DNA of 64,000 nucleotides from NCBI GenBank assembly GCA_026398815.1, contig JAPLSA010000024.1, positions 1-64,000 on the forward strand. The letters run 5' to 3'. How positions within the stretch are numbered: position 1 is the stretch's first letter; each line of letters begins with the position of its first letter. The translations under genes were made by a program, and so were the position numbers. The notes beneath the pieces are model-generated. The model made no database searches and was not told the DNA's origin. It worked only from the letters and a program-made list of their open reading frames with translations. Below are positions 1 to 8,501 of the stretch, one piece after another. The stretch comes from Gammaproteobacteria bacterium (GTDB lineage: Bacteria > Pseudomonadota > Gammaproteobacteria > Nevskiales > Nevskiaceae).

Positions 1-73
1 CCTTCACGGGAACCCCGGCATCCGCCTCCTTCAAGAAACCGATGATCTGCTCTTCGCTGAACCGCTTCTTCAT
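1..73 (-). CDS. IS3-family transposase OrfA, N-terminal fragment (cut by window edge)
   Basis: The minus strand reads from an ATG at 73 into MKKRFSEEQIIGFLKEADAG, the usual N-terminus of the small helix-turn-helix OrfA protein of IS3-family elements (IS407-like group). Only 24 residues are inside the window; the rest of the element lies to the left. OrfA normally works with OrfB, which carries the DDE integrase domain and is usually made by a -1 frameshift, to move the element. The element end appears to be at 141, so 1-141 is IS sequence. Recognition rests on the N-terminal motif only. Confidence 0.8.
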   Translation of the reverse strand, partial: MKKRFSEEQIIGFLKEADAGVPVK

Positions 74-141
74 GTCCGCTCCTGCTCTCAGGGCGGACTC
101 TAGCTAACTGCCCGATGGCACTGTTTCAGGGGAGCAGGTCA
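74..141 (-). mobile_element. Terminal end of the IS3-type element
   Basis: Read on the minus strand, the element appears to start with TGACCTGCTCCCCTGAAACA at 141, a terminal inverted repeat type seen in IS407-like IS3 elements. The leader between this end and the OrfA ATG is 68 bases. The opposite end is outside the window, so the target duplication cannot be checked. Confidence 0.6.
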
Positions 142-607
142 GACCTTCCGCACGCTGGCCGATGGCCTCGGCGCGCTGGAACCGCGCGGCTTCGTCGCCT
201 TCGCGACCACTGCCTACGGCTTCGATGCGCTGGGCACCCAGCCGGACTGGACGCCGTCCTTCCTCGGCCGCCACGCGCAGGTGCTCGGCCAGCTGCTGTG
301 GCGGCATGGCGAGCCGCTGCCGGACCCGCAGGCCGGCGGCCGCTATGTGACGGCCGACCAGCTCGCCGTGTCGACCCGCCTGCGCGGCGGCACCGCGCCG
401 TGGAGCGCCAATCTGGAAGCCGCGCTGCTGCTCGACGCCTTCCGCAACGGCGACCGCGACAACTACCTGAAGCTCGCCATCGGCGGCGACCTGCATCTGG
501 GCCGTGGCACCTGGCTGAGCCTGAGCATCGGCCGCACCCTGTCGCGCGCCCGCCTGGGCGACCAGACCTCCGGCGGGCTGACGGTGAAGAAATCGTTCCT
601 GGACTAG
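142..607 (+). pseudogene. 3' remnant of a gene interrupted by the IS element; C-terminal beta-strand-rich domain
   Basis: From the IS end an open frame runs to the stop at 605-607 with host-like codon use, but has no start of its own: the reading frame continues straight into IS sequence. About 154 residues remain. The last third alternates polar and hydrophobic residues (NLEAALLLDAF, YLKLAIGGDLHLG, TWLSLSIGRTLS) and ends in KKSFLD, which fits the C-terminal strands of an outer-membrane barrel or a similar beta-rich protein. This is a guess; the family is not recognised. The 5' part should lie beyond the IS, left of the window. Confidence 0.6.
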
Positions 608-884
608 GGTCTGTCGCTTGCGCTCGGCAGCCGGCGGTGACCGCGCCTGTCGGGACGGTTCTCGACGGTTGGCGTCCGCGCCCAGTGCCCACGGCTTGCA
701 ACGGTTCCGGCTGCATCGGGCGCCGCCGTCGCTGGCCTGCGGCACCGGAATGTTCCGCGCTGTCGCGCGCCATTTGCTTTCGTCCGCCGCCGAAGCAAGC
801 AATCGACGAGCGCGGCCGTGGATAATCCGGCGCATTGCCGGAATCGGCGACCGCAAACGACCCACCGCCGCCAGGAGCCTTGCC
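608..884. other. Intergenic stretch, no gene seen
   Basis: A 277-base GC-rich gap before the secreted protein at 885. No convincing coding frame, RNA or strong hairpin was seen. It should hold the promoter of the next gene, but no clear -35/-10 pair stands out. Confidence 0.4.
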
Positions 885-1625
885 GTGAAAATCCGATTGC
901 TCGCCGCCGCTGTCCTTGCGTTCGCCGTTCCGGGCGCGTACGCCCAGCCTCCGTTGCAGGCACCTGCCGGCTTTCTCTATTTCGGCGACTGCGAGGAGCA
1001 GACGGTGCTGCTGAACTATTCGGCGTCGCAGTTCGCCGGCCTGCTGCCGCCGGGATTCGCGTTTCCCGGCAACGGGCGGCGGGCGTCGGTGCATGTCTCC
1101 GGCTCGTCATGCGCTGTTGGCAGCGAAGGGCGGCCGAGCAACGAGCTGATCGCCTTCGTCGAGGTGGTGCCACCGGTGGCGCTGCAGGCGACGGGGATCG
1201 AGGCCTACGGCATCTTTCTGGGCGCGATCACCGAAAGCCCGGCCACCGTGGCCGGCTTCACGACGCTCGGCTTCGGCGATCGGGTCGAACTGGGCATGGT
1301 GGAGGTCAGCGTCAAGACGCTGCTCGGCACCCGCAACGGCAAGACCCGGGCGATCGGTCCGCGCACTCGGCTGACCACGACGACCGTGGCAACCGGCCCG
1401 CTGCTGAAATTCCCAGCGGCGGCGGCGCGCCTGTTCCGGGTCGAGCACCAGGTGGTCACGCACGCGATCGAAGGCCGCTACACCGCGCAGACCGCCAAGG
1501 TCGGCACCGGCACCGTGCTGCAGGCTGCCGGCGGCTTCCTGCCGATGCCGTTGCCGCTCGGCGTCGGGCTGGCCAGCCACACCATCGGTTACGACCTCAG
1601 CATCGAGCCGGTCCCGCTGCCCTGA
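885..1625 (+). CDS. Exported protein of unknown function, 246 aa
   Basis: The GTG at 885 is chosen because AGGAG lies at 873-877, seven bases upstream, and because translation from it gives a clean Sec signal peptide (MKIRLLAAAVLAFAVPGAYA, cleavage probably after the last Ala). The open frame extends further upstream, but that part has no exported-protein character. The mature part has two cysteines (GDCEEQ and GSSCAV), a hydrophobic segment with LLPPGFAFPG, and no motif I can assign to an enzyme. The LLPPGF segment is faintly like acetoacetate-decarboxylase-fold proteins, but this is weak. Its neighbours are accessory DNA on both sides. Confidence 0.7.
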   Translation: MKIRLLAAAVLAFAVPGAYAQPPLQAPAGFLYFGDCEEQTVLLNYSASQFAGLLPPGFAFPGNGRRASVHVSGSSCAVGSEGRPSNELIAFVEVVPPVALQATGIEAYGIFLGAITESPATVAGFTTLGFGDRVELGMVEVSVKTLLGTRNGKTRAIGPRTRLTTTTVATGPLLKFPAAAARLFRVEHQVVTHAIEGRYTAQTAKVGTGTVLQAAGGFLPMPLPLGVGLASHTIGYDLSIEPVPLP

Positions 1626-1849
1626 CCGCACGAAGACAGGGACACGCGCCGACCGCGTCTTCGACGGCCAGGGTGCCGGTCTAGGCAATGGATACAAGGC
1701 CCCGAGCCACGCGGATGAGCGTGGTGACCCGCGATCGGGCCGGCGCCGATACCACCGACTTCAAGCCCGGTTGCGCCGTGCCCGGGAACCGACCCGGCCA
1801 GACGGTGCGGATCGGTCGACATAGGCATAGGTATTCAGCACCACCAAAC
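1626..1849. other. Non-coding stretch with a short RHS-core remnant
   Basis: No complete gene is seen. On the minus strand near 1805-1845 one frame reads LNTYAYVDRS, which matches the RHS core peptide INTYAYVGGNPV found intact in the large gene at 3192-7778, then diverges and meets a stop near 1765. It looks like a broken leftover of an earlier RHS tip. Confidence 0.4.
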
Positions 1850-2059
1850 TTAGAGTGCCTGTAACAGTAAAGCCAGCCCACTCGTCGTAGCGATAGAAAG
1901 CAGAACTAGCTGCAATCGCGTCGCATTTTGGCGCGGCTGACCAGGCCAGTAGGCGACTCGCCCTGAACGATAGACTTCGCTCACTATCAATGCCATGAGG
2001 GAAATGCCAACACTAATCCCAGAAGCAGATTCACTTTCCGCCTCCGGACTCACAACCAC
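1850..2059 (-). CDS. Small hydrophobic protein, 69 aa; possible partner of the orphan RHS tip
   Basis: This short frame starts inside the last codons of the orphan RHS tip (29-base overlap) and runs in the same direction. It has two hydrophobic stretches, GISVGISLMALIVSEV and LQLVLLSIATTSGLALLLQA, so it would be a small membrane protein. Immunity genes of RHS and polymorphic toxins sit in exactly this position, directly downstream and often overlapping. There is no family recognition and no strong ribosome site, so it may not be a gene at all. Confidence 0.3.
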   Translation of the reverse strand: MVVSPEAESESASGISVGISLMALIVSEVYRSGRVAYWPGQPRQNATRLQLVLLSIATTSGLALLLQAL

Positions 2060-2657
2060 ACGACAACGGAATTGAAAACCCCGTCCAAGACTGTCCGGCT
2101 GTGCCGCCCACGCTCATATCAACACCGGCCGAATAACCATGAGAGAGGGGCGCCGTCGCCTCTCCAAGTTGTATTGATGAGACGCCATAACCCATTCCGG
2201 CGGCGCCTCCCACCCAAGCCATAAGAAACTGCCCATTGAAGACGGTGGCATCGGGTATTGATCTTCCATCCTCAAATGTAAAGGTACTGCCACTACCCGT
2301 CAGTTGCAGTCCAAAGCCAGCCGCAGGCCCTGCCGCATAGACCTGCGCCAACTGTTGGGACCCATTCACGCATTCCGACTTCAACTGGAAAGCGCTGAAT
2401 GCTGCGCCGCCGCCAGCTATCGCCGAGAAGAAAGCCCCAGTACCTTGCCACGTCACAAGTCCGGTTGGATCAGTATTGGAGACCGGATTCGCCCCGACAT
2501 AGGCATAAAGATCACGCCCCGACGCGCGCTCGTCGTAGTGGAGCGCGATTTCCCTTGATGCGATCAGGGCTTGCGGGCGAGCGAGGAAGGCACGGACTCC
2601 GGTGGCGACGCGATTTTTCCTAGACGCGAGTTTCCGCCCACGGGGGCGTCTTCGCAA
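2031..2657 (-). pseudogene. Displaced RHS C-terminal tip (orphan RHS core fragment plus variable domain)
   Basis: The frame contains LYAYVGANPVSNTDPTGL, the hallmark RHS core motif that ends in DPxGL, followed by about 140 residues of a unique domain rich in Gly and Ala and ending in SCGCESGGGK. RHS-like sequence starts only near 2546 (ALHYDERASG); upstream residues look like random translation. The core is shorter than normal: the stretch that should lie between YD and YAYVG is missing. Displaced tips like this are known downstream of full RHS genes, where recombination in the core can swap them in. The activity of the tip is not recognisable. It lies downstream of, and in the same orientation as, the full gene at 3192-7778. 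Confidence 0.6.
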
Positions 2658-2865
2658 TGACGGGGCCGATGCCGCACCCTATGTCATCGCCCAGCTCGTC
2701 GAGCACCACGCCAGCCACCTCGTCCAGAAGCTGCCAGAGCCGGCGAGATGGGTGCGCGCGCAGAAGGCGCCCGTCGAGAGGATCGCGGGGGAATTCGAGC
2801 AGGGCGCCCGACAGCAGGATTTGGCTGAGAAGATATGCGCCGCCTCAGGGCAGAAGACTATGGGA
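2620..2865 (-). pseudogene. Unidentified coding remnant
   Basis: On the minus strand a frame without a start reads YLLSQILLSGALLEF, then RRLWQLLDEVAGVVLDEL, and ends at a stop at 2620-2622. Its amphipathic, protein-like composition differs from the shadow frames around it. It begins directly after a stop codon and has no start, so it is probably the 3' end of a decayed gene between the two RHS regions. No family is recognised. Confidence 0.3.
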
Positions 2866-2877
2866 AGGGCAGCGTGA

Positions 2878-3192
2878 TCAGCAAACCGCCGCCTCATCCC
2901 CTCGCATTAAAGCGTAATCCCCAGCGTTGACAAACCCGTGGCGTCCGTCGGGCAAACGGACTTCGTAAATCTGGTAGTGCTTCACGTCCACACACCGTTC
3001 CACCGGAACGCTTTGTCGATCCGCAAGCTGCGCTATCGCTGAAGGTGCCGGAACTGCCATCGCGGCTGATTGAGTTTCGAACACAAGAACTGTTCCACTC
3101 GCAGTAAGCGAAAGGTCCTTTCCAGGGCGCAGGAGCACAACAGCTACCAACAAACCCAGAGCAATCACACCGGCAGTCATCCTGACTTTCAT
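2878..3192 (-). CDS. Small exported or membrane-anchored protein, 104 aa; candidate immunity protein for the RHS toxin
   Basis: The ATG at 3192 shares one base with the stop of the RHS gene (TGATG), so the two are translationally coupled. The N-terminus MKVRMTAGVIALGLLVAVVLL is a signal peptide or anchor. The rest is a small domain with the segment YQIYEVRLPDGRHGFVNAGD, reminiscent of an SH3-like fold, and two cysteines. Immunity genes of polymorphic toxins typically sit exactly here, and a periplasmic location would suit a toxin acting on the cell envelope. The role is inferred from position; no family was recognised. A lipoprotein chaperone or accessory role is the alternative. Confidence 0.6.
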   Translation of the reverse strand: MKVRMTAGVIALGLLVAVVLLRPGKDLSLTASGTVLVFETQSAAMAVPAPSAIAQLADRQSVPVERCVDVKHYQIYEVRLPDGRHGFVNAGDYALMRGDEAAVC

Positions 3193-6100
3193 CAGCGCGC
3201 CCAGAATCCATCGTCCCAGAAACCACGCTCTGGTCCAGGATAAAAAGTCGAGCCCGAAAAATACGGAGAATTCAGTAAGTCGTTCCCGATGTTCACCGGG
3301 AAGAAAGAGTTAGAAAGTGGTGCGCCAAGCACTTTTTGAAGACAGTCTTGGTGCGGGTCTCCACAGTTGTTCGTCATCGCACTGTACTCACCGCCCCTCT
3401 GCGCGTAGCACGCTTCCAGGCGATTTTCTTGATCGGCTGTCAGATTCAGCAGCGCCCCGGTGCCAGACCGGAAACCTTGCTGGCGTGCCGCATAGTCTGA
3501 AGCGTTGGGATATTTCCCGTCCCAGCCACCAGGACCCCACGAGTAGTTGGTCCCGTTGATGTTCGCGGAGACGTGGCCGAACGAAGACGACGAATAGCCA
3601 ACCGGCTGCCAAATGATGATCTCGGTATACAAGCCCATGGGATCGATCCTCGAAACCGGATTCCCGCCGACATAGGCATAGGTATTGATGCCCGCTTCGA
3701 GCCCAAGCGGATCACTCTCCAGATATCGACCCAGTGCAGGATCATAGCTGCGGTGCCAGTTGTGATGCAGCCCGGATTCCGCATCGTAGTACTGGCCCGG
3801 ATATCTCGGGTTGTAGGTGAAAGTCGACGATAGGGACGACGGGTTACCGTCCGCAGCGCTGTCGCCGAACGGCGTGGGATTCCAGCGCCACACCGCCTGC
3901 CGGCTTGCGTTGTCGATCTGCCGGGGCGTATTGCGATGGTCGGAATGCACGTAGTACGCAGTATTTCCCTTGAACAGAACCAGCGGGATATTCCCGAGAT
4001 AGATCGTCTCGAGCGTCGCAACCCCGCTGGCGTTGTACTCGCCGATCAGCCGGCCACCGTCGTCGTAGGCGAATAGCGTGACAACGCCGTTGACGATTTT
4101 CCGGACACGCTGAGAGGCGTCGTCATATGAATATGTCGCTGTCCGGGTCCCATAATTGAAACCGGAAAGTCGACGCTCGGCGTCGTAGGAGTACATACGG
4201 CCGGCATGGCCGGTTCGGCTCCCGTTCGTATCGTAAGTATATGGGCCAGCCGGCACCCCGCCATCGTTCCGCTGATACCGATTGTTGTTCGGATCCATGG
4301 TGTACGCCCTCATCTCACCTTCGATGGCCTGGGACAGTCGATTGCCGCTGGCATCGTAGGTGAAGCTCCGGCTTCCGATCGCCGAACTGCCAAAGCCAAT
4401 GACACGATCCAGTGCATCGTAGCTGAACGCATGCGTATCGTTGAGCTGACTGAAGCCGCCGAGCGACCAGCCGGTGATCCTCGACGCCGCGTCGTACGAA
4501 ACCGTTTCGACGGCGTCCGATACAATACGGCCGTCAAGATCGAAGACACGGTTGATCGTTTGTCCGTTTGCAAATCGCCATGACCGGGCGTCGCCAAATG
4601 GCTGATATTGAATGTTCGACACAACGGCGAGCGTCGTCGAACCGTTGCTTCCCGCCAAGGCTGTTATCCGTCCCCGCGTCCAGGTGTAGAGCACACTCCT
4701 GCCTGACGGAGTGGTCATCGAGGCGAGTAGACCCGTGGTCGCGTTGTAGCTCCACGATGTGGTCAGCGTTTGCGAACCGACCGTCACTGACTTTCGTATC
4801 AGGCGGCCGTGAGCATCGTACTTGAAGTCCGAGGCGATGCCGGCGCTATCGCTCACGCCGGTCAGCCGGCCAATCCCATAGCCATGCGCCATGTCATGCT
4901 GATCCCAGGTGTAGATCACCGCCGAGCCGTCCGATCTGGTTTTCAGTGTCACTCGGTTCAAGGCATCGTAGGCATACGTCGTCGTCTGCCCCTTGGCGTC
5001 GATGCGCGACTTGAGGTTGCCCGCCTCGTCGAAGGTGGATGCGCTCGAACCTGAATCCGGACTGCTCAGTACCTCGACATTGCCGAAACCATTGACCGTA
5101 TAAGACGTGTCGAGTCCGCGCGGATCCTCCACGGATACGACCTGATCCAGTGCGTTCAAGGCAAGCGAGGTGACGCCTTGATTGGTATCGACGAGCTTGG
5201 ACGCGCGCCCCAGTGCGTCGTACTGCGCACTTGAAAGCCGTCCCAGAGGATCTGTCGATCCCGTGTGGTTGCCGTTGCCATCGTAGCTGTGAACCGTGAT
5301 TTCCTCGGAGTAGGCACCGATCTCCTTCCACAGGCGATTCAACGAATCATAGGTTCGCTGTCGGATTTGCACGAGCGTGCCGGCCGGATCGTAGACCCTG
5401 GTGGCCGTGCGGTTCCCCATGCCATCGACCTGATACTCGATTCTGTTGCCGTCCGGGTCGACGACACCGATCAGATGATGAGCCGCGTTGTAGCTGTACG
5501 TGTATGACTGGCCTGAAGGCAGCGATATCTTCTTGAGCAGGCCGGTTGGCCAGTAATCAAAAGTCCGGATCTCGGAAGCGACCTGGATGCTCGCCACCTT
5601 CCCGCGTGCGGTGTATGCAAAGATACTCACAACGCCATTCGGATCGGTCATCCGCAACGCATGGCCATCAGCATCATACAAGTCGTACGTCGTCACATGA
5701 CCAAGCGCATTCGTGACCTGATGGATTCGGCCTGATCGGGAGTCTCCCTCGGTCACGGGGTAATAGCTGATCGTGGTGGTATCGGCGACATCCGTACGCG
5801 GCCCGTCGACAGACGAAATGCCATTCGAGGATGTATAGGTGTATGCCGTCTTCATGACGCGGCTGGAAGCAGCATCCTTGATCGATTTCTGCAGCAGCTT
5901 GCCGCCGTCGTCGTAGACGTTTTGCGTCGTCCGACCGCTCTGCTTGATCTTGGTCGGCAGACGGGAACGGGCGTCCCATTCTATTTCCGTCGTTCGCTCG
6001 ACCAGTGTCCCGACCGCCTCGGTTGTCTTCGCTCGGAGCGTGCTGTCACCATCGTACGCGTGCCTGGTGACGCGACCGAGGAAGTCTGCAGTTTCAACGA

Positions 6101-7778
6101 CCCGCCCACGTGTATCCAGAATCTTGCTGGCCGAGTTTCCGCAGCTTTCGCACGGCATACTCGTACTGACAAGAACGGGCTGGTTGGGTGCCTGCGTCTG
6201 GTAAGTGAAATTCCGGACCGTGCCCAAAGGGTCGGTTACGACGACATGCTGATCATCCACATAATCGAGCAGATAGCTGCCGATCCCTCCCGCATAGGAC
6301 TGCGCAGTGACGCGCCCTCGGTCATCGTAGGACCAGCTCCGATACAGCTGACCACTCTCATCAGTTTCGGATGCAAGCTGCCAGTACGTGGACTGCCCGG
6401 CAGTATTGAACTTTGACGCCGGCTTGTTGACGTAACTGTATTGCTTGACGCCTCCGTCCGGGTACGTTACACGCTCCAGATTGTAATTGCTGTCAAATTG
6501 GTAACGATACTCAAGCCCCGACTGAGTGACGAATCCAGCAATGAACCCGGGTACTTCAAGATCAAAAAGGTACGATATCGATCGCCCGGCGTCATCGTAC
6601 ATGCGCATAATACCTGTCGTGCTGCTACCCTCATCAAAGGTGCCTGAGAATCTGTAGGTCGGCCGCCCTCTCGGCGTATAAGTCAGCGTTGCCCAGTCTC
6701 TGTCCCAAGTCGTTACCGATCCATCGGCTGACAAGAGCATCCAGGCCGTTTCATTTGACCCGGCATTAGGCATATGGCTTAGTACATCAGATGAGTTAAT
6801 CGAGCTATTCCAGCTTGACCCACTATCTAAGCTCCAGAAATCCTGTCCCTCTCCGCCGGGATACATGATTTGTATCCGTTGCGCATAGGATGGATCACCA
6901 GCCATTTGTAACGTTGTGCGTGACTTCATAAAAGGCATCGGCGGCCCAACCGCCCAACCTTGCGAGCTGGAGTAGCGTCGCACGGCTGATGGATTATCTG
7001 AATCTTGGTAATCCTGAAAACTGAAGAAAAGACTGCCATCCCCGGGAAACGTCGTGCCTGCTACCAAACCATCTTCGTTGTGGCAGCAGACGGGATTTGC
7101 CCAACTCAACGAAAAATCCGCATTTACTGTTCCAATTACATCAGGTTGTCCGAATGTAGTTTGCGTGTAAGGAATGCGAACTTCAAATGAACCGTCATTC
7201 GTCGTCACCCTGGTATCGATCGTTACTGAGAACTCTGTCTCTTTTCCAGCAGCCCCGCAATTCGCGGGCAGAACTAACGGATTGGGGGAAACTGATAGGG
7301 AAGCGCCATCTGGCAGCACGACGCTGCCAACATCAAATGAAACCGTACTTTCAGAGCTCGAACAATCTGCAGAGTATTTTCTTTTGATGGTATCTCCGGG
7401 AAAGTAGTAACAGAAGCTGTCTCCGCCCGATGCTGTCGGTTCTGAGCAGTTCGGATATTGTTCTAAGCCGCTGCTGGAAGCCACTATCTGCGTGGTGTTG
7501 CCCGATTTGATCAGCTGTCCGTCAAACCTCCGCATCACTTCTTTTATACTATTTTGAACACCCTTGGACTCCTGATTGGTTAACTTGGTTTTCTTTTCTT
7601 GGTTGCGAAGATTCCCATAGTAAAGATTCCATGGGCTATCATGTCTTTTCTCTTCCTTCGACACCATCAACGATGCCGAAACCATTGCATCGTTGCTCGG
7701 AACCCCACCGGAGTTACAGGCTGCCAGCAGAAAGCTGGTCACCGCAGTGAACACCGCTATTAATTTTCTTTTTTCCAC
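3192..7778 (-). CDS. RHS-repeat lipoprotein with C-terminal toxin-like domain, 1528 aa
   Basis: The start is a GTG at 7778 with AAGGA seven bases upstream. Residues 1-21 form a lipoprotein signal peptide with the lipobox LAAC (Cys21). An N-terminal region of about 350 residues is followed by many RHS/YD repeats (YDxxGRL, YTYDTNGSR) that build a beta cocoon, and the core junction GINTYAYVGGNPV...DPMGL near residue 1383. The last 145 residues are the variable tip. It has FGHVSANINGTNYSWGP (His1402) and MTNNCGDPHQDC (Cys1472). A His followed later by an NC motif resembles permuted papain-like/NlpC-P60 or LRAT-type hydrolases, so a peptidase, amidase or acyltransferase toxin is possible. The 5' part is clearly AT-richer than the host genes, a sign of transfer. 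Being a lipoprotein it may act at the surface by contact. Confidence 0.9.
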   Translation of the reverse strand: MEKRKLIAVFTAVTSFLLAACNSGGVPSNDAMVSASLMVSKEEKRHDSPWNLYYGNLRNQEKKTKLTNQESKGVQNSIKEVMRRFDGQLIKSGNTTQIVASSSGLEQYPNCSEPTASGGDSFCYYFPGDTIKRKYSADCSSSESTVSFDVGSVVLPDGASLSVSPNPLVLPANCGAAGKETEFSVTIDTRVTTNDGSFEVRIPYTQTTFGQPDVIGTVNADFSLSWANPVCCHNEDGLVAGTTFPGDGSLFFSFQDYQDSDNPSAVRRYSSSQGWAVGPPMPFMKSRTTLQMAGDPSYAQRIQIMYPGGEGQDFWSLDSGSSWNSSINSSDVLSHMPNAGSNETAWMLLSADGSVTTWDRDWATLTYTPRGRPTYRFSGTFDEGSSTTGIMRMYDDAGRSISYLFDLEVPGFIAGFVTQSGLEYRYQFDSNYNLERVTYPDGGVKQYSYVNKPASKFNTAGQSTYWQLASETDESGQLYRSWSYDDRGRVTAQSYAGGIGSYLLDYVDDQHVVVTDPLGTVRNFTYQTQAPNQPVLVSTSMPCESCGNSASKILDTRGRVVETADFLGRVTRHAYDGDSTLRAKTTEAVGTLVERTTEIEWDARSRLPTKIKQSGRTTQNVYDDGGKLLQKSIKDAASSRVMKTAYTYTSSNGISSVDGPRTDVADTTTISYYPVTEGDSRSGRIHQVTNALGHVTTYDLYDADGHALRMTDPNGVVSIFAYTARGKVASIQVASEIRTFDYWPTGLLKKISLPSGQSYTYSYNAAHHLIGVVDPDGNRIEYQVDGMGNRTATRVYDPAGTLVQIRQRTYDSLNRLWKEIGAYSEEITVHSYDGNGNHTGSTDPLGRLSSAQYDALGRASKLVDTNQGVTSLALNALDQVVSVEDPRGLDTSYTVNGFGNVEVLSSPDSGSSASTFDEAGNLKSRIDAKGQTTTYAYDALNRVTLKTRSDGSAVIYTWDQHDMAHGYGIGRLTGVSDSAGIASDFKYDAHGRLIRKSVTVGSQTLTTSWSYNATTGLLASMTTPSGRSVLYTWTRGRITALAGSNGSTTLAVVSNIQYQPFGDARSWRFANGQTINRVFDLDGRIVSDAVETVSYDAASRITGWSLGGFSQLNDTHAFSYDALDRVIGFGSSAIGSRSFTYDASGNRLSQAIEGEMRAYTMDPNNNRYQRNDGGVPAGPYTYDTNGSRTGHAGRMYSYDAERRLSGFNYGTRTATYSYDDASQRVRKIVNGVVTLFAYDDGGRLIGEYNASGVATLETIYLGNIPLVLFKGNTAYYVHSDHRNTPRQIDNASRQAVWRWNPTPFGDSAADGNPSSLSSTFTYNPRYPGQYYDAESGLHHNWHRSYDPALGRYLESDPLGLEAGINTYAYVGGNPVSRIDPMGLYTEIIIWQPVGYSSSSFGHVSANINGTNYSWGPGGWDGKYPNASDYAARQQGFRSGTGALLNLTADQENRLEACYAQRGGEYSAMTNNCGDPHQDCLQKVLGAPLSNSFFPVNIGNDLLNSPYFSGSTFYPGPERGFWDDGFWAR

Positions 7779-7818
7779 GAAATCATCCTTGAATAATTAG
7801 CCCTTCGTCCTGCCGACG

Positions 7819-7841
7819 ATCTGATGGTTTTGTCATCAGAT
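7819..7841 (-). promoter_or_regulatory. Inverted repeat in the leader of the RHS gene
   Basis: ATCTGATG (7819-7826) and CATCAGAT (7834-7841) are perfect 8-base inverted repeats around a 7-base spacer, 41 bases upstream of the RHS GTG and on its 5' side. It could be an operator or a small hairpin in the 5' leader. No promoter elements were identified with confidence. Confidence 0.4.
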
Positions 7842-8501
7842 GATGGCATCCAGTGCCGTAGTCATTGCGTCGGATGCTCGTATCTTTCGGGCTCGGTCGA
7901 CGTGTTTTTATATTGCATTGATCAGAAGATAGCGCGCATATTGTCTGACACACGCGATTTGGTGACCGACCAACGGCGGGCGCTGTGGATTGAGTCAACG
8001 CCGGAATTTTCTTAGTTAAGTGATTTTCTGGAGTGACGATATTCGGCAGATTGATATGCTGTTCTGAGAGCCGCTAGAGATCGCTTGGGGGAGCGAGCAT
8101 TCTCAAAAAAAATGGATCTCATTAGCTGAAACCGTATTCATTTCATTGCACTTGTAGCGAATTACGGCGTCACAAGTGAGGTTAATTCGCCTCTACTGTG
8201 CGCCGCCTCCGAGTCATTGGACGCGGGCGCTGATCGCAATTCCTTCGGCAAGCTTTCGTTGGCGACTGCCGCTGCGGGGAATCAGGCTGGATCATGCAGC
8301 GCTGCCAATCGACTGTTCTACGGCTAGGAACTGAGCCAGTTCATACCGAAAGCTACCCCGCCGGAACAATGCCGACGCCAGTCGCGCAAAGCGATCCGGG
8401 ACCGTCAAGCAAGCCAAGGTGGGGGACCAGTCCAACGCACCCGTCTGAGCAATTGTCACGGCCGCCTCGGCCAGTTTGCTCACGCACGCCGGAGTGCCGT
8501 C
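7842..8501. other. AT-richer intergenic region, no gene recognised
   Basis: About 660 bases between the divergently transcribed RHS gene and the amidase. Base composition is far lower in GC than the amidase gene that follows. The short open frames here have no plausible start sites or protein-like composition. It should hold the promoters of both genes and probably marks the boundary of the accessory segment. Confidence 0.4.
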
